Part shown: positions 63,610 to 64,000 of the stretch, piece after piece
How the letters are laid out: every line of letters begins with the position of its first letter
Position numbering within the stretch: the stretch's first letter is position 1
Source: an uncultured Roseobacter sp.
Lineage (GTDB): Bacteria; Pseudomonadota; Alphaproteobacteria; Rhodobacterales; Rhodobacteraceae
DNA length: 64,000 nucleotides
Direction of reading: 5' to 3'
NCBI GenBank assembly: GCA_947488305.1
Contig: CANKZM010000001.1
Location: 186,001 to 250,000, forward strand
Made by a program: the position numbers and the translations under genes
The notes under the pieces: generated by a model
Database searches by the model: none
Told to the model about the DNA's origin: nothing
What the model saw: the letters and a program-made list of their open reading frames with translations, nothing else

Positions 63610-64000
63610 CAAAGATCCGCACCACACCCCGCATGCCTTTGGTGATTGGATATGCTGCCGCCGTCTTCTTGGTCGGTGGCATTGGTTATTGGTCTGTCGC
63701 GACCGAAATCGCAGGCGCTGTTGTGTCGAGCGGCGCGATCGAAGTCGAGAGCGAAAGCCAGGTGGTGCAGCACCCAGACGGTGGAGTTGTAGAAGAAATC
63801 CTGGTGCGCAATGGCGATAAGGTTGCAGCTGGCGATCTTCTGGTTCGGCTTGATGGCACTTTTCTGAGGTCTGAGCTGACGGTCATCGAGGGACAACTGG
63901 CGGAGATTTTTGCCCGTAAACTGCGGTTTCGTGCCGAACGGGATGACGAAGCGGATGTGGCGGACGAGGCTTACCCCGCGCTTTACTCGCTGCCTGAAAG
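63606..64000 (+). CDS. Type I secretion membrane-fusion protein (HlyD family), 3' truncated
   Basis: First 131 residues; cut off by the window. One inner-membrane helix (PLVIGYAAAVFLVGGIGYWSV) and the start of a lipoyl/beta-barrel hybrid (VSSGAIEVESESQVVQHPDG, then VEEILVRNGDKVAAGDLLVRLD), followed by the helical arm. Partner of the ATPase, spans the periplasm to a TolC-like pore. Confidence 0.92.
   Translation, partial: MTKIRTTPRMPLVIGYAAAVFLVGGIGYWSVATEIAGAVVSSGAIEVESESQVVQHPDGGVVEEILVRNGDKVAAGDLLVRLDGTFLRSELTVIEGQLAEIFARKLRFRAERDDEADVADEAYPALYSLPE

Overview
The window reads as chromosome of a marine alphaproteobacterium of the Roseobacter group (Rhodobacterales) able to do aerobic anoxygenic photosynthesis. 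The evidence is a pucBAC light-harvesting-2 operon with two tandem PpsR/CrtJ sites, many solute uptake systems, and translationally coupled gene strings. No rRNA, tRNA, CRISPR, IS or prophage genes were seen. Both edges cut genes: livG at the left and an HlyD-family adaptor at the right.

Layout. 1-4063 (+): branched-chain amino acid/amide ABC transporter (livG', binding protein, livF, livH) with an N-formylglutamate amidohydrolase-like gene. 4085-7099 (-): one three-domain protein (APH-type kinase, M23 peptidase fold, class III aminotransferase/phospho-lyase). 7282-14420 (+): LacI regulator with its own operators, then a sugar ABC transporter coupled to a cytochrome b561 and an SMP-30 lactonase. 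14441-15373 (-): a BKACE (DUF849) enzyme. 15935-21966 (+): glycerol ABC transporter of the GlpSTPQV type with its DUF2160 partner. 22033-23515 (+): BlaI/BlaR1-like pair. 23533-28147 (-): SLC13/RCK transporter, BCCT transporter and a TetR regulator.

28407-47125 is a large catabolic region. It has an RbsABC-like uptake system with a Tat-type binding protein, oxidoreductases (zinc ADH, ALDH, GMC), two aldo/keto reductases, and a CoA module (family I CoA-transferase, enoyl-CoA hydratase, MaoC hydratase, acyl-CoA dehydrogenase, SDR). DUF993 and a sugar isomerase follow. A shared inverted repeat, GTAAC-N6-GTTAC, lies upstream of the transporter and of all four divergent catabolic transcription units. 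This suggests one regulon, probably under the local TetR protein, that takes a sugar- or polyol-like substrate to CoA thioesters. The substrate is unknown.

47216-53643: an isopropylmalate/tartrate dehydrogenase-like enzyme, divergent oxyR-katG, a small hypothetical protein and an FAD monooxygenase. 53809-56976 (-): the puc operon (pucB, long pucA, an attenuating terminator, pucC). Its fourth gene overlaps pucC by ATGA and encodes a 364-residue protein built from about thirteen 15-residue repeats. I find no known family for the repeat part and consider it the most novel item here. 57279-61621 (-): an Mla-type lipid transport operon. 61924-64000 (+): a type I secretion ATPase and the start of its membrane-fusion partner.
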